64,000 nucleotides of DNA, taken from the NCBI RefSeq assembly GCF_014646095.1, contig NZ_BMMU01000037.1, forward strand, positions 1 through 64,000, in the 5' to 3' direction. This DNA comes from Streptomyces lacrimifluminis (GTDB taxonomy: Bacteria; Actinomycetota; Actinomycetes; Streptomycetales; Streptomycetaceae). Below are positions 43,095 to 52,180 of this stretch, piece by piece. The position numbers were made by a program, and so were the translations under genes. The notes below the pieces were generated by a model. The model saw only the letters and a list, made by a program, of their open reading frames with translations, searched no databases and was not told where the DNA came from. The stretch's first letter is position 1. Each line of letters opens with the position of its first letter.

Positions 43095-43916
43095 TCACCA
43101 CGTGGGACGGGCGGACATCCCGCCGTCCACGACCAGGTCGTGCCCGCTGACCCAGCACGCCAGCCGGGAGGCGAGGAACACGCACGCGTCGCCGATGTCC
43201 TCGGGCCGCCCCAACCTCCCTACGGGCGCCGCCCGTTGCCATCGCCGCACCCCTTCCGGCCAGTCGTCCGCCAGCCCGTCCCGGTCGACGAGGCCGGGCG
43301 AGACGGTGTTGACGCGGATGCCGTAGGGCCCGTACTCCAGTGCCGCCGACCGGGCGTGCGTCACGACCGCCGCCTTCGAGGCGCTGTAGTGCGCGTGACC
43401 GGGCGCCGGGTGCGCGGCCTCGATGGACGCGATGTGCGTGACACTGCCACCGCCCCCGCAGTCACCCGGGCCCTGCTGCTCCCGCATGACCTCCGCAGCG
43501 GCCTGCGTACAGGCGAAGACGCTGAGGAGGTTCGTGTCGACGACCGCCCGCCAGTCCGCGGCCGTCATCCGGGCCAGCTCCTGGACGGGCTGCACACCCG
43601 CGTTGTTGACCAGCGCGTCCAGCCGCCCGCCACCCCACTCGGCGGCCTCGCGCACCACGCGCCGGCACTCGTCCTCGACGGTGAGATCGCCCCGCAGGAC
43701 GACGGCCCGGCCGCCCGACTCCTCGATCCGCGCGGCCACGTCCCGGGCGCCCTCGTCCGACGTCCGGCAGTGCACGGCGACGGCGGCCCCCTCCGCCGCG
43801 AACCGCGACGCGATCCCGCGCCCGATCCCGCCACCGGCCCCGGTGACAAGGGCGACCTGACCGGCAAGAAGACTCGCAGAACTCACGGAACTCACGGAAC
43901 TTCCGGATGGCCTCAT
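43095..43916 (-). CDS. Short-chain dehydrogenase/reductase
   Basis: The 273-residue classical SDR has the cofactor motif TGAGGGIGRG near residue 25, NNAG near 105, and catalytic Tyr and Lys in HYSASKAAV with an upstream Ser in HIASIEAA. The C-terminal VDGG motif is present. Its substrate is unknown. The ATG overlaps the cupin gene stop (ATGA), placing it in one operon with the cupin and the acylase/GNAT gene. It is the last gene of that unit. Confidence 0.92.
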   Translation of the reverse strand: MRPSGSSVSSVSSASLLAGQVALVTGAGGGIGRGIASRFAAEGAAVAVHCRTSDEGARDVAARIEESGGRAVVLRGDLTVEDECRRVVREAAEWGGGRLDALVNNAGVQPVQELARMTAADWRAVVDTNLLSVFACTQAAAEVMREQQGPGDCGGGGSVTHIASIEAAHPAPGHAHYSASKAAVVTHARSAALEYGPYGIRVNTVSPGLVDRDGLADDWPEGVRRWQRAAPVGRLGRPEDIGDACVFLASRLACWVSGHDLVVDGGMSARPTW

Positions 43917-44425
43917 GGGCGACACAGTGCCTCGATACGGCCCGCCTCGGCCGGATAACGCGCGGCCAGTTCGACGGCGTCGCCGTGCTCATACCCTCCG
44001 TACGTGAACCCGGGCGCCATCGTGCACCCGAAGAACGTCCACGCGCCGCCCTCGACGACCCGCGCGCCCATCCAGGTCCCGGCGGGAACGGTGAGCTGCG
44101 GCTCCTGCCCGTGCAGGAGCCCGGGCCCGAGGAGGGCGGTCCGGGAGGTGCCGTCCGGGGCGAGGAGCAGCAGTTCCAGCGGATCGCCGAGGTGGAAATG
44201 CCAGATCTCGTCCGACGGCAGCCGGTGCAGCGCGGAGAAGTCGCCGGGCTCGGAGGTCAGCAGCGCGACGATCGCCGTGCCCTCCGGCCGCCCGTCGGCC
44301 CGCTCGGGCCCCGCCCAGGTACGCCGGAACAGCCCGCCCTCACGCGGGATCGGCTCCAGCCCGTAGTGGGCGATCAGGTCGGCGGGCGTCGGATGTCCTG
44401 TCGGATGTCCTGAGGTCGGGGTCAC
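43913..44425 (-). CDS. Cupin (DUF985 family)
   Basis: The 170-residue cupin has the DUF985 pattern LIAHYGLEPIPREGGLFRRTW, SDEIWHFHLGDPLELLLL and a C-terminal GGYEHGD block. The family folds as a double-stranded beta-helix, sometimes binding metal or sugar-like ligands; no activity is assigned. The GTG start overlaps the upstream stop (GTGA), and its own stop overlaps the SDR start. Confidence 0.88.
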   Translation of the reverse strand: MTPTSGHPTGHPTPADLIAHYGLEPIPREGGLFRRTWAGPERADGRPEGTAIVALLTSEPGDFSALHRLPSDEIWHFHLGDPLELLLLAPDGTSRTALLGPGLLHGQEPQLTVPAGTWMGARVVEGGAWTFFGCTMAPGFTYGGYEHGDAVELAARYPAEAGRIEALCRP

Positions 44426-47184
44426 CCGGGAAAAGCTACCTCGCGGGTAAGAAAGGCCAGTTGGGCGCGCTTCTCCGGCAGATACACGTCGGGCAGGTCG
44501 ATCTCGGGCAGGACGACGACGGGCCCGGCCACGAACCCCTGCCGCAGAAAGCGGGCGACGGCCTTCTCGTTGCCCACATCGGGATCGACCACGACCCGCC
44601 GCCGCCCGAGCCCGACCAGCACGAACTCCGCCAGCACCGCCATCAGCGCGGCCGACCACCCCGGCCGCCCGCCCTCCACCCCGGCGGGCGCGAGCAGCAG
44701 ATGGACGCCGATGTCGCCGGGCTCGACGGTGTAGCACTCGCCCACCCGGTCGGCCTCGGGCTCGTACGTCTGGAGGAGCCCGACCGCCGTGCCGTTCTGC
44801 ACGAGCAGGTAGGCGTGATGGGTGTCGAGGGTGTCCAAGTGGCCGTAGATCTCACCGACCTGCTCCTCGCTGAGCCCGTTCATGCCCCAGAACCCGGCCC
44901 GCGGCTCGCTCACCCACCCGTGCACGACACCGGCGTCGGCGACGGGGTCGAGCCGCAGCACGCGCACGGTCCCGAACCCGTCGGCCACCTGCTCGTGCAC
45001 GGCGGCACGGGCCTCGTACGTCGGCCCCGGCGGGTACTCCCGCGTCAGCCGCGCCCAGTCGGTGACGACCGGGACGAGGTCCCCCCTTGTCCACAGGGGG
45101 AGTTGATCGCGGTGGTGGACGGAGCCCGGCACCCCGGAGGCCCCGAAGGGCACCACCCAGAGGCTGTCCTCACGCCGGGCCAGATCCCAGACGTACCGGG
45201 CGGCGGGTCCACGTGCGCTGAGGTCGGTGAGCCCAGGGACGGAGGACGTGCAGAGCACGCAGTCGTGGTCGCCGGAGAGCCCGGTTTCGGCGTCGGCGCC
45301 GCTGCCATTGCCGCTGCCATTGCCGTCGCCGTCGCTGTCGCCGAGAGCCCGCCAGGGGACCAGCCGGTGACGTTCGCCCCAGGTCACGGACAGCGCCCCC
45401 GCGGCGACTTCCGCGACGGCTTCCCTGACGACGGCGGCGCGCTCGATCCCGTACAACTCCCGTGCCTTCAGGAGCCCTTCGAGCGCGAAGGCGATCCGGG
45501 GGAGCAGGGCGAGCCAGGGGAGGAAGACCTCCGGGTACGCGGGCGGGACGGCCAGTGCCGCGAAGGCGGGGTGGGCGGCGAGGCGGCGTACGACGGCGGA
45601 GCGCAGGGCCGCGTACGACGCCGCCTCCGTGCTGTCGGCGTCCATCCGGCGGTCCCAGCGCAGGAGCCGGTCGCGGAGGGCGGCCTCCTCGGAGGTGAGG
45701 CCGTCGAGGGTCGCGAGGAGGTCGAGGAGCGGGGCGGCGGAGGCGAGGTGGGTGTCCATGTGGAGGGCGGGCAGGTCGGCCGCCGACCACCGGTCCCTCT
45801 CCTCCAGCAGGGCGCGGATCCGGTTCGCCCGGTGCGGCGGCGCGAACTCGACGCCGAGGGGGGTCGCGGGGCCGCGCTGGTTGGCCATGACGGCGAGGCC
45901 GTCGTCGACGGTGCCGTACGGGGTCTCGTGCCGGCCGTGCCATGCGTGACCGGGCTCCCAGGCCCGCACGAGCCGGGCCCGGTTGGCCTCGGCCCGGACG
46001 GGGACGTGGCCCGCGACCCGGTGCAGCAGCCCGCCCTCGGTGTCGGCGGCCTGGACGACGTTGACGGGCTCGGCCCACAGGTCGACGGCACGGTCGACAT
46101 CGGCGACGCGGCGGGCCCGGAGCAGGGGGAGGAGGGCGGAGAAGCCGAGGTCGCCGGTGACGCGGGGCGGATAGCGCAGACTAATCGTTTCCGCATGATC
46201 ACCTGCGCCCACCTCCAAGCCCTCACCCAACTCACCCTCACCCGCACTCTCGCCGGGGCCGATCACGACCACCCCCCGCCCGGTCTCGATCACCTCCACC
46301 TCGACCGGCTCCCCGCCCGCGACCTCGACGACCTCCATGTGCGCGTCGGCCGACCGCCACTCCCCGTCGGGATCGAGGACCTCGACTCCCGCACCCGTGA
46401 AGGAAGTCCCCGTACGGCGAATCCGCTCCTCGTAGAGGTCCTGGTAGTCGGCCATGGCGTTGGTGATGGCCCAGGCGACCGTGCCGGTGTGTCCGAAGTG
46501 GGCGATGCCGGGAACGCCCGGGACGGCCAGCCCGATGACGTCGAACTCGGGGCAGGACAGCCGGACTTGCTGATAGACGCCGGGAGCCTCGATGTAGCGG
46601 TGCGGGTCACCCGCGATCAACGGGAGCCCGGTGACCGAGCGTTCGCCGCTCACCAGCCAGCCGTTGCTGCCGGAGGTGCCGGGCCCGTCGGTGGCGAACA
46701 GGGCGATGGCGTCGGGGCCGAGATGCGCCGCGACCTGTTCACGCCAGAGCTTGGACGGGAAACCGGCGAACAGGATGTGCGTGGCGAGCCAGACACCGAG
46801 CGGGGTCCAGGGCTCCCAGCGGCCGGGGGCGAGCCCGGTCGCGGCGAACTCGGGTGCGGTGGCGGCCCCTTGCGCCAACCCCTCGTTGACACCTTCCACG
46901 TACGCCCGTACCCAGGCGGCGGTTTCCGGGTCCCGGCTCTCCAGGGTGGTGTAGCAGCGTCGGGCGGTGTCGTCGAGGCGGGCGCGTCGGGCGAACACGT
47001 CCCAGCCGACCGCCTCGGCGCCGAGGAACGCGGCCGAGGTGCCCTGGGCGCGGTGGCGCTCGACCTCCAGTTGCCACGCACGGTCGAGGGCGGTGACACG
47101 ACCCTGGCCACGGGCGAGTTCGCACGCGTCGCCCGCTCGCAGATGCGGGATCCCCCAGGCGTCGCGGTAGATCTCGGTGGCCAT
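44422..47184 (-). CDS. Penicillin acylase-family Ntn hydrolase fused to a siderophore-type GNAT acetyltransferase
   Basis: The 920-residue protein combines a penicillin acylase-like Ntn hydrolase (about 1-760) and an IucB/RhbD-like GNAT domain (about 765-915; GFWGMNGLSEEQVGEIY, GDIGVHLLLAP, VVVDPDVGNEKAVARFLRQGF). Ser173 in GSNGW would become the N-terminal nucleophile after self-cleavage. There is no signal peptide, so it is cytoplasmic, unlike classical secreted acylases. A Gly/Asn/Asp-rich loop lies near residue 625. An iron box is 33 bp upstream and is shared with the divergent siderophore-interacting gene. Penicillin amidase genes have been reported next to some desferrioxamine clusters; a role in acylating or deacylating hydroxamate siderophores is likely but unproven. 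Confidence 0.87.
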   Translation of the reverse strand: MATEIYRDAWGIPHLRAGDACELARGQGRVTALDRAWQLEVERHRAQGTSAAFLGAEAVGWDVFARRARLDDTARRCYTTLESRDPETAAWVRAYVEGVNEGLAQGAATAPEFAATGLAPGRWEPWTPLGVWLATHILFAGFPSKLWREQVAAHLGPDAIALFATDGPGTSGSNGWLVSGERSVTGLPLIAGDPHRYIEAPGVYQQVRLSCPEFDVIGLAVPGVPGIAHFGHTGTVAWAITNAMADYQDLYEERIRRTGTSFTGAGVEVLDPDGEWRSADAHMEVVEVAGGEPVEVEVIETGRGVVVIGPGESAGEGELGEGLEVGAGDHAETISLRYPPRVTGDLGFSALLPLLRARRVADVDRAVDLWAEPVNVVQAADTEGGLLHRVAGHVPVRAEANRARLVRAWEPGHAWHGRHETPYGTVDDGLAVMANQRGPATPLGVEFAPPHRANRIRALLEERDRWSAADLPALHMDTHLASAAPLLDLLATLDGLTSEEAALRDRLLRWDRRMDADSTEAASYAALRSAVVRRLAAHPAFAALAVPPAYPEVFLPWLALLPRIAFALEGLLKARELYGIERAAVVREAVAEVAAGALSVTWGERHRLVPWRALGDSDGDGNGSGNGSGADAETGLSGDHDCVLCTSSVPGLTDLSARGPAARYVWDLARREDSLWVVPFGASGVPGSVHHRDQLPLWTRGDLVPVVTDWARLTREYPPGPTYEARAAVHEQVADGFGTVRVLRLDPVADAGVVHGWVSEPRAGFWGMNGLSEEQVGEIYGHLDTLDTHHAYLLVQNGTAVGLLQTYEPEADRVGECYTVEPGDIGVHLLLAPAGVEGGRPGWSAALMAVLAEFVLVGLGRRRVVVDPDVGNEKAVARFLRQGFVAGPVVVLPEIDLPDVYLPEKRAQLAFLTREVAFPG

Positions 47185-47216
47185 ATCTGTATCCTCACGG
47201 GGTCCGAAACTGTTCT

Positions 47217-47235
47217 TTAGGTTAGCCTTACCTAA
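47217..47235. promoter_or_regulatory. DmdR/IdeR iron box between divergent siderophore genes
   Basis: TTAGGTTAGCCTTACCTAA is a near-perfect 19-bp match to the actinobacterial iron box (consensus TTAGGTTAGGCTAACCTAA). It lies 33 bp before the acylase/GNAT start and 41 bp before the siderophore-interacting gene, so iron-loaded DmdR would repress both. Confidence 0.92.
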
Positions 47236-47275
47236 GTAAAACTTGTGGGAATCGTACGTGAGAGGTGAAGAAGCC

Positions 47276-48013
47276 ATGGCGCAGGGGCAGGGGCAGGGAC
47301 GCGGCTGGGAGGGCGCTGTCCTCAAGCTTTTCCGGGGCAAGGACTTCGTGTTCACCGTGACGGACGCCGAGGACGTCACCCCGCACTACCGGCGCCTCCA
47401 CCTCACCGACGGGGGCATGCTTTCGGCCACCGGCGTCCACCCCACGATGTGGGTCCGGCTGTGGTTCGACAACGCGGGCAAGCCGCACCAGCGGGCGTAC
47501 ACGCTGGTCGACCCGGACCCCGAGGCGGGCACCTTCGGCCTTGAGTTCGCGCTCCACGACGGATGCGCCAGCGACTGGGCGCGGGCGGCGAAGCCCGGGG
47601 ACACCATCGAGGCGACGGTCCAGGGAACCGGCTTCACGCGGCCCCGGCCGGAGCCCTCGCACGTCTTCGCGATCGGCGACCCGGCATCACTGCCCGCGCT
47701 CAACTCCCTCCTGGACGCGCTGGGTTCGGCCCCGGCGACGATCTGGTTCGAGTCGGACCACGGCACCGACGGCTACCCCTTCCGCACCACCCCCGACCAC
47801 CACGACCTCCGCCCGGTCCCCCGCCGGGACGCGGGCGCCCACCTGGTCGCCGAGGTCCGCTCCGCCTTCCCCGACCTCCTGAGGCACACCTCCGACCCGT
47901 ACGTCTGGATAGCCTGCGACACGGCCACGACCTGCTCCCTGACCAGCTACTTCCGCAAGGAGGCGGGGCTGCCGAAGCAACGGGTGCACGGGCTCGGGTA
48001 CTGGCAGCCGTAG
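47276..48013 (+). CDS. Siderophore-interacting flavoprotein (ferric-siderophore reductase, SIP family)
   Basis: The 245-residue protein has the SIP FAD-binding barrel with RAYTLVDPDPEAGTFGLEFALH (about 82-103), followed by an NAD(P)-binding-like half with VFAIGDPASLPALNSLL and the terminal VHGLGYW. Such enzymes reduce ferric siderophores to release iron in the cytoplasm. GAGGTGAAG is 6 bp before the ATG. Expression should be iron-repressed through the box upstream. Confidence 0.92.
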   Translation: MAQGQGQGRGWEGAVLKLFRGKDFVFTVTDAEDVTPHYRRLHLTDGGMLSATGVHPTMWVRLWFDNAGKPHQRAYTLVDPDPEAGTFGLEFALHDGCASDWARAAKPGDTIEATVQGTGFTRPRPEPSHVFAIGDPASLPALNSLLDALGSAPATIWFESDHGTDGYPFRTTPDHHDLRPVPRRDAGAHLVAEVRSAFPDLLRHTSDPYVWIACDTATTCSLTSYFRKEAGLPKQRVHGLGYWQP

Positions 48014-48065
48014 TCGGCGGCCGGGCGATCGGGCAACCAGGCGCCGACCGAGGCATGATCGATCC

Positions 48066-48659
48066 ATGGACGTCACTCTCCACCTCGCCCAGGACCCCGA
48101 GGCCGACGCGCTCCTCGGCCGCAGTCCGCTCGCCGCGCTGACCGGAATGCTGCTCGACCAGCAGGTTCCGATGGAGTGGGCGTTCAAGGGGCCGGCGACC
48201 ATCGCCCAGCGCCTCGGCGCCGACGATCTCGACGCGCACGAGATCGCGGCGTACGACCCCGAGGCCTTCGCCGCGCTCCTCTCCGACAAGCCGGCCGTCC
48301 ACCGCTACCCGGGCTCGATGGCCAAGCGCATCCAGCAGCTCTGCCAGTACCTCGTCGAGCACCACGGGGGAGACGCCGAGGGAGTCTGGCGGGACGCGGC
48401 GACCGGCCAGGAACTGCTGAAGCGCCTCACCGGCCTGCCCGGCTTCGGCAAACAGAAGGCCCAGATCTTCCTGGCCCTCCTCGGCAAGCAGCTCGGCGTC
48501 CAGCCCGAGGGCTGGCGCGAGGCCGCCGGCGCGTACGGCGAACCGAGGTCCTTCCGTTCGGTCGCCGACATCACCGGCCCCGAGTCCCTGACCAAGGTCC
48601 GGGCCCACAAGCAGGAGATGAAGGCGGCGGCGAAGGCCGCGAAGGCCTCAGGCGAGTAG
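48066..48659 (+). CDS. HhH-GPD base excision repair protein
   Basis: The 197-residue protein has the HhH-GPD fold: MLLDQQVPMEWAFKGP near residue 28 and the hairpin LTGLPGFGKQKAQIFLALLGKQ (about 120-141). The usual catalytic Asp of the GPD loop cannot be placed with confidence, so activity is uncertain. It resembles actinobacterial fragments annotated as endonuclease III-like. It starts 52 bp after the siderophore-interacting gene. Confidence 0.88.
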   Translation: MDVTLHLAQDPEADALLGRSPLAALTGMLLDQQVPMEWAFKGPATIAQRLGADDLDAHEIAAYDPEAFAALLSDKPAVHRYPGSMAKRIQQLCQYLVEHHGGDAEGVWRDAATGQELLKRLTGLPGFGKQKAQIFLALLGKQLGVQPEGWREAAGAYGEPRSFRSVADITGPESLTKVRAHKQEMKAAAKAAKASGE

Positions 48660-48752
48660 GCGCCGCCCGCGCCGGGCCCGCCGGTAGGCCGAGCGGGCGG
48701 ATCTCCGGCCGGAGTGATCAGCCTTGGGCGGGTCGCGGGGAGATGACCTTGC

Positions 48753-49085
48753 ATGAGCCCCGCCGCGCGCACCCCGTACACCTCGTACGCCGCGCGCCCT
48801 GCTGCCTGGCTCCGGGTACTCGTCCTGCTGCTCGCCCTGCTCGTGCCGGGCACGGCGCACTGCGGAGCTGCCGAGTCGGTCGTTCCGGGGGGTACGGCCG
48901 CCGAGTACGACGTCCACGACACCGCCCTGCGCCCACCGGCCCGGCACGGCCACCGTCCCGTCGTACCCCTGCGGCCCGTGCCCCGCCCGCCGTCCGTGCG
49001 GCACCCGGTGGCGAAGGCGACCCACCCGCTCCCCGTACCTCCGCGCCCCACGCTCGCCCTGCGCTCGGTGGTCCTGCGCTGCTGA
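48753..49085 (+). CDS. Small Pro/Arg-rich protein with N-terminal hydrophobic segment
   Basis: The 110-residue protein has one hydrophobic helix (WLRVLVLLLALLVPGTAHC, about 19-37) that could be a signal peptide with a lipobox-like or plain cleavage site, followed by a Pro/Arg/His-rich tail. Function unknown. AGATGACC before the start is a poor ribosome site, so the exact start is uncertain. Confidence 0.55.
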   Translation: MSPAARTPYTSYAARPAAWLRVLVLLLALLVPGTAHCGAAESVVPGGTAAEYDVHDTALRPPARHGHRPVVPLRPVPRPPSVRHPVAKATHPLPVPPRPTLALRSVVLRC

Positions 49086-49153
49086 CAGGACCGGGCTCCC
49101 CCGGTCCATCAGTCAGTACGCCCAGTACGCCACACGGGACAAGGAACACCGAC

Positions 49154-49285
49154 ATGGCGATCGACCCCTACGCGGTTCTGCGCGCCCTGCTGCGCGCCGA
49201 GGCCGCACGCAACGCACCGAAACCCCAGGTACCCCGAGTGAAGGAAGCCCAGCCGCAGCGGCCCCCGAAGGAGCCGGGCCGCTGA
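49154..49285 (+). CDS. Small basic protein, 43 residues
   Basis: The frame from ATG 49154 (AAGGAA 7 bp upstream) encodes an N-terminal helix MAIDPYAVLRALLRAEAARN and a Pro/Lys/Gln-rich tail. It ends 28 bp before the convergent HerA-like gene. It looks like one of the very small conserved Streptomyces proteins; no function is known to me. Confidence 0.55.
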   Translation: MAIDPYAVLRALLRAEAARNAPKPQVPRVKEAQPQRPPKEPGR

Positions 49286-49313
49286 CCGGGCGGCGGGGGC
49301 GGGGCCCCGGTGG

Positions 49314-50996
49314 CTACCGCCTCCGCCGTGCCGTACCGAAGAGGGAGCGGGTGATCTCCCGGCCGATCTGGGTGCCGAGGGACCGGGCCAGCGACGTGAA
49401 CATGGCGCTCCCCACCACCTGTTCCACCACGGAAGGGTCCTCCTCGGACTCCCTGGATTCCCTGGTCTCGCTGCTCTCCCTTGCCTCCTTGGACGCCTTC
49501 GGCCCGGCGGGCTTCATCTCGTCCGGGCCCTTGGCACCGCCGGAGGGCTTCGCCGCCGTCAGTCTCTCGTAGGCCGACTCCCTGTCCACAGCCTGTGCGT
49601 AACGGCCGTGGAGCTGCGAGGCCCTGACCGCCTGGTCGAGGACCGCCGCGTCGACCGGGCCCATCAGGGACTCGGGGGCACGCAGGCGGGTCGCGGCGAC
49701 GGGTGTCGGGGCGCCCTTCTCGCTCAGGACGGTGACCACCGCCTCGCCCGTGCCGAGGCCGGTGAGCAGTTCCTCCAGGTCGTACGCCGAGTTCGGGAAG
49801 GTCTTCACCGTGGCCCTGAGGGCCTTCTGGTCGTCCGGGGTGAAGGCGCGCAGCGCGTGCTGGACGCGGTTGCCGAGCTGGGCGAGGACGTCGGCGGGGA
49901 CGTCCTTCGGCGTCTGCGTCACGAAGAAGATGCCCACCGCCTTCGAGCGAATGAGGCGGACGGTCTGGGTGATCGAGTCCAGGAAGGCCTTCGACGCGTC
50001 GTTGAAGAGCAGATGCGCCTCGTCGAAGAAGAAGACGAGCTTGGGTTTGTCGGAGTCGCCGACCTCCGGGAGGCCGTGGAAGAGGTCGGCCAGCAGCCAC
50101 ATCAGGAAGGTGGAGAACAGCTGCGGCCGGTCCTGTACGGCGGGCAGTTCGAGCACCGAGACCATGCCCCGGCCGTCCGACGCCGTACGCAGCAGCTCGG
50201 CCGTGTCGAAGTCCGGTTCGCCGAAGAAGTCCGCCATGCCCTGCGCCTCGAAGGCGGTGAGGGACCGCAGGATCACCCCGGCCGTGGCCGTCGAGAGTCC
50301 GCCGATGCCCTTCAGCTCCTCCTTGCCCTCGTCGGAGGTGAGGAAGGCGACGACGGCCCGCAGGTCCTTCAGGTCGACCAGTTCCAGCCCCTTCTGGTCG
50401 GCGTAGTGGAAGACCAGACCGAGCGACTGCTCCTGGGTCTGGTTGAGCTGGAGCACCTTGGACAGCAGCACCGGGCCGAAGCTGGTGATCGTGGCCCGCA
50501 CCGGGATGCCGTGGCCGATACCGCCCAGGGCGTAGAACTCGGCGGGGAAGCCGGTCGCCGTCCAGCGCTGGTGCACCTCGGCGGCACGGGACGCGACCCG
50601 GTCGTTCGTCGTCCCCGGCGCGGAGATCCCGGAGACGTCACCCTTCACGTCGGCCAGGAAAACGGGCACACCTTGGGCACTGAGCTGTTCGGCGATCAGC
50701 TGCAGCGTCTTGGTCTTGCCGGTGCCGGTGGCCCCCGCGACCAGACCGTGCCGGTTGAGCATGGGCAGCGGGATGCGGATCTGGGCGTCCGGGAGGCACG
50801 TCCCGTCCCACAGCAGGGCGCCCAGATCGAGCGCTGGGCCGGTGAAGGCGTACCCGGCGGCGATCTCCAGGGCCGGCTGGGGGAGCGCGGGAGCGCTCCC
50901 GGGCGCACGGGGTGGTGAGTCGGGTGCGTTTGCCGGCGGCAAGGGCTCCGGGACGGCCTCCGTGGTGGCCGATGGCACGGTCTCGCTGTCGCTCAT
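49314..50996 (-). CDS. HerA-like/DUF853 DNA translocase-type ATPase
   Basis: The 560-residue ATPase has P-loop GATGTGKTKTLQ (about 89-100), Walker B LVFFFDEAHLL (about 316-326) and a FVTQTPKD block. It belongs to the FtsK/HerA superfamily branch (DUF853, YjgR-like). A Pro/Ala-rich N-terminus and a charged Glu/Ser-rich segment near the C-terminus flank the core. The biological role of this branch is not settled. No NurA-type nuclease is beside it, so it is not a standard HerA-NurA pair. The ATG at 50996 has GAGGGG 6 bp upstream. Confidence 0.9.
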   Translation of the reverse strand: MSDSETVPSATTEAVPEPLPPANAPDSPPRAPGSAPALPQPALEIAAGYAFTGPALDLGALLWDGTCLPDAQIRIPLPMLNRHGLVAGATGTGKTKTLQLIAEQLSAQGVPVFLADVKGDVSGISAPGTTNDRVASRAAEVHQRWTATGFPAEFYALGGIGHGIPVRATITSFGPVLLSKVLQLNQTQEQSLGLVFHYADQKGLELVDLKDLRAVVAFLTSDEGKEELKGIGGLSTATAGVILRSLTAFEAQGMADFFGEPDFDTAELLRTASDGRGMVSVLELPAVQDRPQLFSTFLMWLLADLFHGLPEVGDSDKPKLVFFFDEAHLLFNDASKAFLDSITQTVRLIRSKAVGIFFVTQTPKDVPADVLAQLGNRVQHALRAFTPDDQKALRATVKTFPNSAYDLEELLTGLGTGEAVVTVLSEKGAPTPVAATRLRAPESLMGPVDAAVLDQAVRASQLHGRYAQAVDRESAYERLTAAKPSGGAKGPDEMKPAGPKASKEARESSETRESRESEEDPSVVEQVVGSAMFTSLARSLGTQIGREITRSLFGTARRRR

Positions 50997-51100
50997 GTCG
51001 GGCCCCTCTTCCGGTTTGCCCCGCTTTACGGCACCTTTTCCAGCGTCGCACTCCGTCTCCATGGCTGCGCCCGGAACGTCTGGACCGGTAGGCTTTCCGT

Positions 51101-51397
51101 GTGATCTTCAAGCGCATCGGAAACGGCCGGCCGTACCCCGACCACGGCCGGGAAAGCACCCGGCAGTGGGCGGACGTCGCGCCGCGCCCGGTCCGCCTCG
51201 ATCAGCTCGTGACGACCAAGGGCCAGCTCGACCTGGAAACCCTGCTCGCCGAGGACTCGACGTTCTACGGCGACCTCTTCGCGCATGTCGTGAAGTGGCA
51301 GGGCGACCTGTATCTGGAGGACGGTCTGCACCGCGCGGTCAGGGCGGCCCTCCAGCAACGGCAGGTACTGCACGCCCGCGTCCTCGAAATGGACTGA
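51101..51397 (+). CDS. Conserved small protein of unknown function
   Basis: The 98-residue soluble protein (GTG start) has regularly spaced charged and hydrophobic residues (FKRIGNGRPYPDHGR, LDLETLLAEDSTFYGDLFAHVVKWQGDLYL). It resembles a strongly conserved Streptomyces protein sometimes annotated as a regulator or antitoxin, but I see no DNA-binding motif. It is divergent from the HerA-like gene. Confidence 0.8.
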   Translation: MIFKRIGNGRPYPDHGRESTRQWADVAPRPVRLDQLVTTKGQLDLETLLAEDSTFYGDLFAHVVKWQGDLYLEDGLHRAVRAALQQRQVLHARVLEMD

Positions 51398-51498
51398 CGG
51401 CCGTTCTCGCGACGCTTATTGGCCCTTTCGGGTAGTACTGCGGCCGGGTCAATGATCATTTAGTAGGCATCGGTGCCCAGGCGCACTACGCTGCGCCC

Positions 51499-52149
51499 AT
51501 GAGCATGCTGACTCCCCCCGGAATGGGCGGCCAGTACCGCATCACGGGGGACAAGTACCCGCGGATGCGCCGACCCCGGGGGCGCCGCAGGTTCGTGCTC
51601 GGACTCGTGGCCTCCGTCGCCGCCCTCGGCCTGATCGGCTGGGGCACCTTGCAGCTCATCGACGTCTTCACCGGCGGCGGCAGCAAGGCAACGGCCGCGG
51701 GACCCAAGGCGGACTGCGCCACCAAGGCGACTCCGACGGCGACTGCGCCGACGGCTCCCAGAGCCCTGCCCAAGCCCGGCGGGATCACCGTCAACGTCCT
51801 GAACGCCACGCCCCGCAGCGGACTGGCCAAGCAGGCCGCCGACGAGCTGCGGAAGCGCGGTTTCCGTATCGGCGACGTCGGCAACGCGCCCAAGGCCTAC
51901 GACAAGAAGATCGCCGGGCCCGGAGTGGTGCTGGGCGCGCAGTCGGCAGCCCAGGCCGCCCTCCCCGTGCTCGGCACCCAGCTCGCGGGCGCCCAGGTGA
52001 AGACCGACGCCCGCGCGTCGGCCACCGAGGTCGACCTGCTCATCGGCACCAAGTTCACGGCCCTGACCAGCAAGAAGGACGCCGACCAGGCCCTGGCCGC
52101 ACTGACCGGTCCCGCGCCGACGCCCTCCAGCACCCCGAAGAGCTGCTGA
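51499..52149 (+). CDS. LytR C-terminal-domain membrane protein
   Basis: The 216-residue protein has a basic cytoplasmic N-terminus (MRRPRGRRRFVLG), one membrane helix (about 34-55), a Thr/Pro linker and a LytR_C domain (ITVNVLNATPRSGLAKQAADELRKRGF to VDLLIG, about 95-185). The LCP catalytic domain is absent. The domain probably acts outside the membrane in cell-wall context. Confidence 0.9.
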   Translation: MSMLTPPGMGGQYRITGDKYPRMRRPRGRRRFVLGLVASVAALGLIGWGTLQLIDVFTGGGSKATAAGPKADCATKATPTATAPTAPRALPKPGGITVNVLNATPRSGLAKQAADELRKRGFRIGDVGNAPKAYDKKIAGPGVVLGAQSAAQAALPVLGTQLAGAQVKTDARASATEVDLLIGTKFTALTSKKDADQALAALTGPAPTPSSTPKSC

Positions 52150-52180
52150 GCCTCGTAGTACTCCGTACTCCCAGCCCGTA

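Noticed and set aside
49314..50996. HerA-like ATPase as part of a phage-defence system
   Set aside because: The neighbours are housekeeping genes (LytR_C, upp, small proteins) and no nuclease or SIR2 partner lies beside it.
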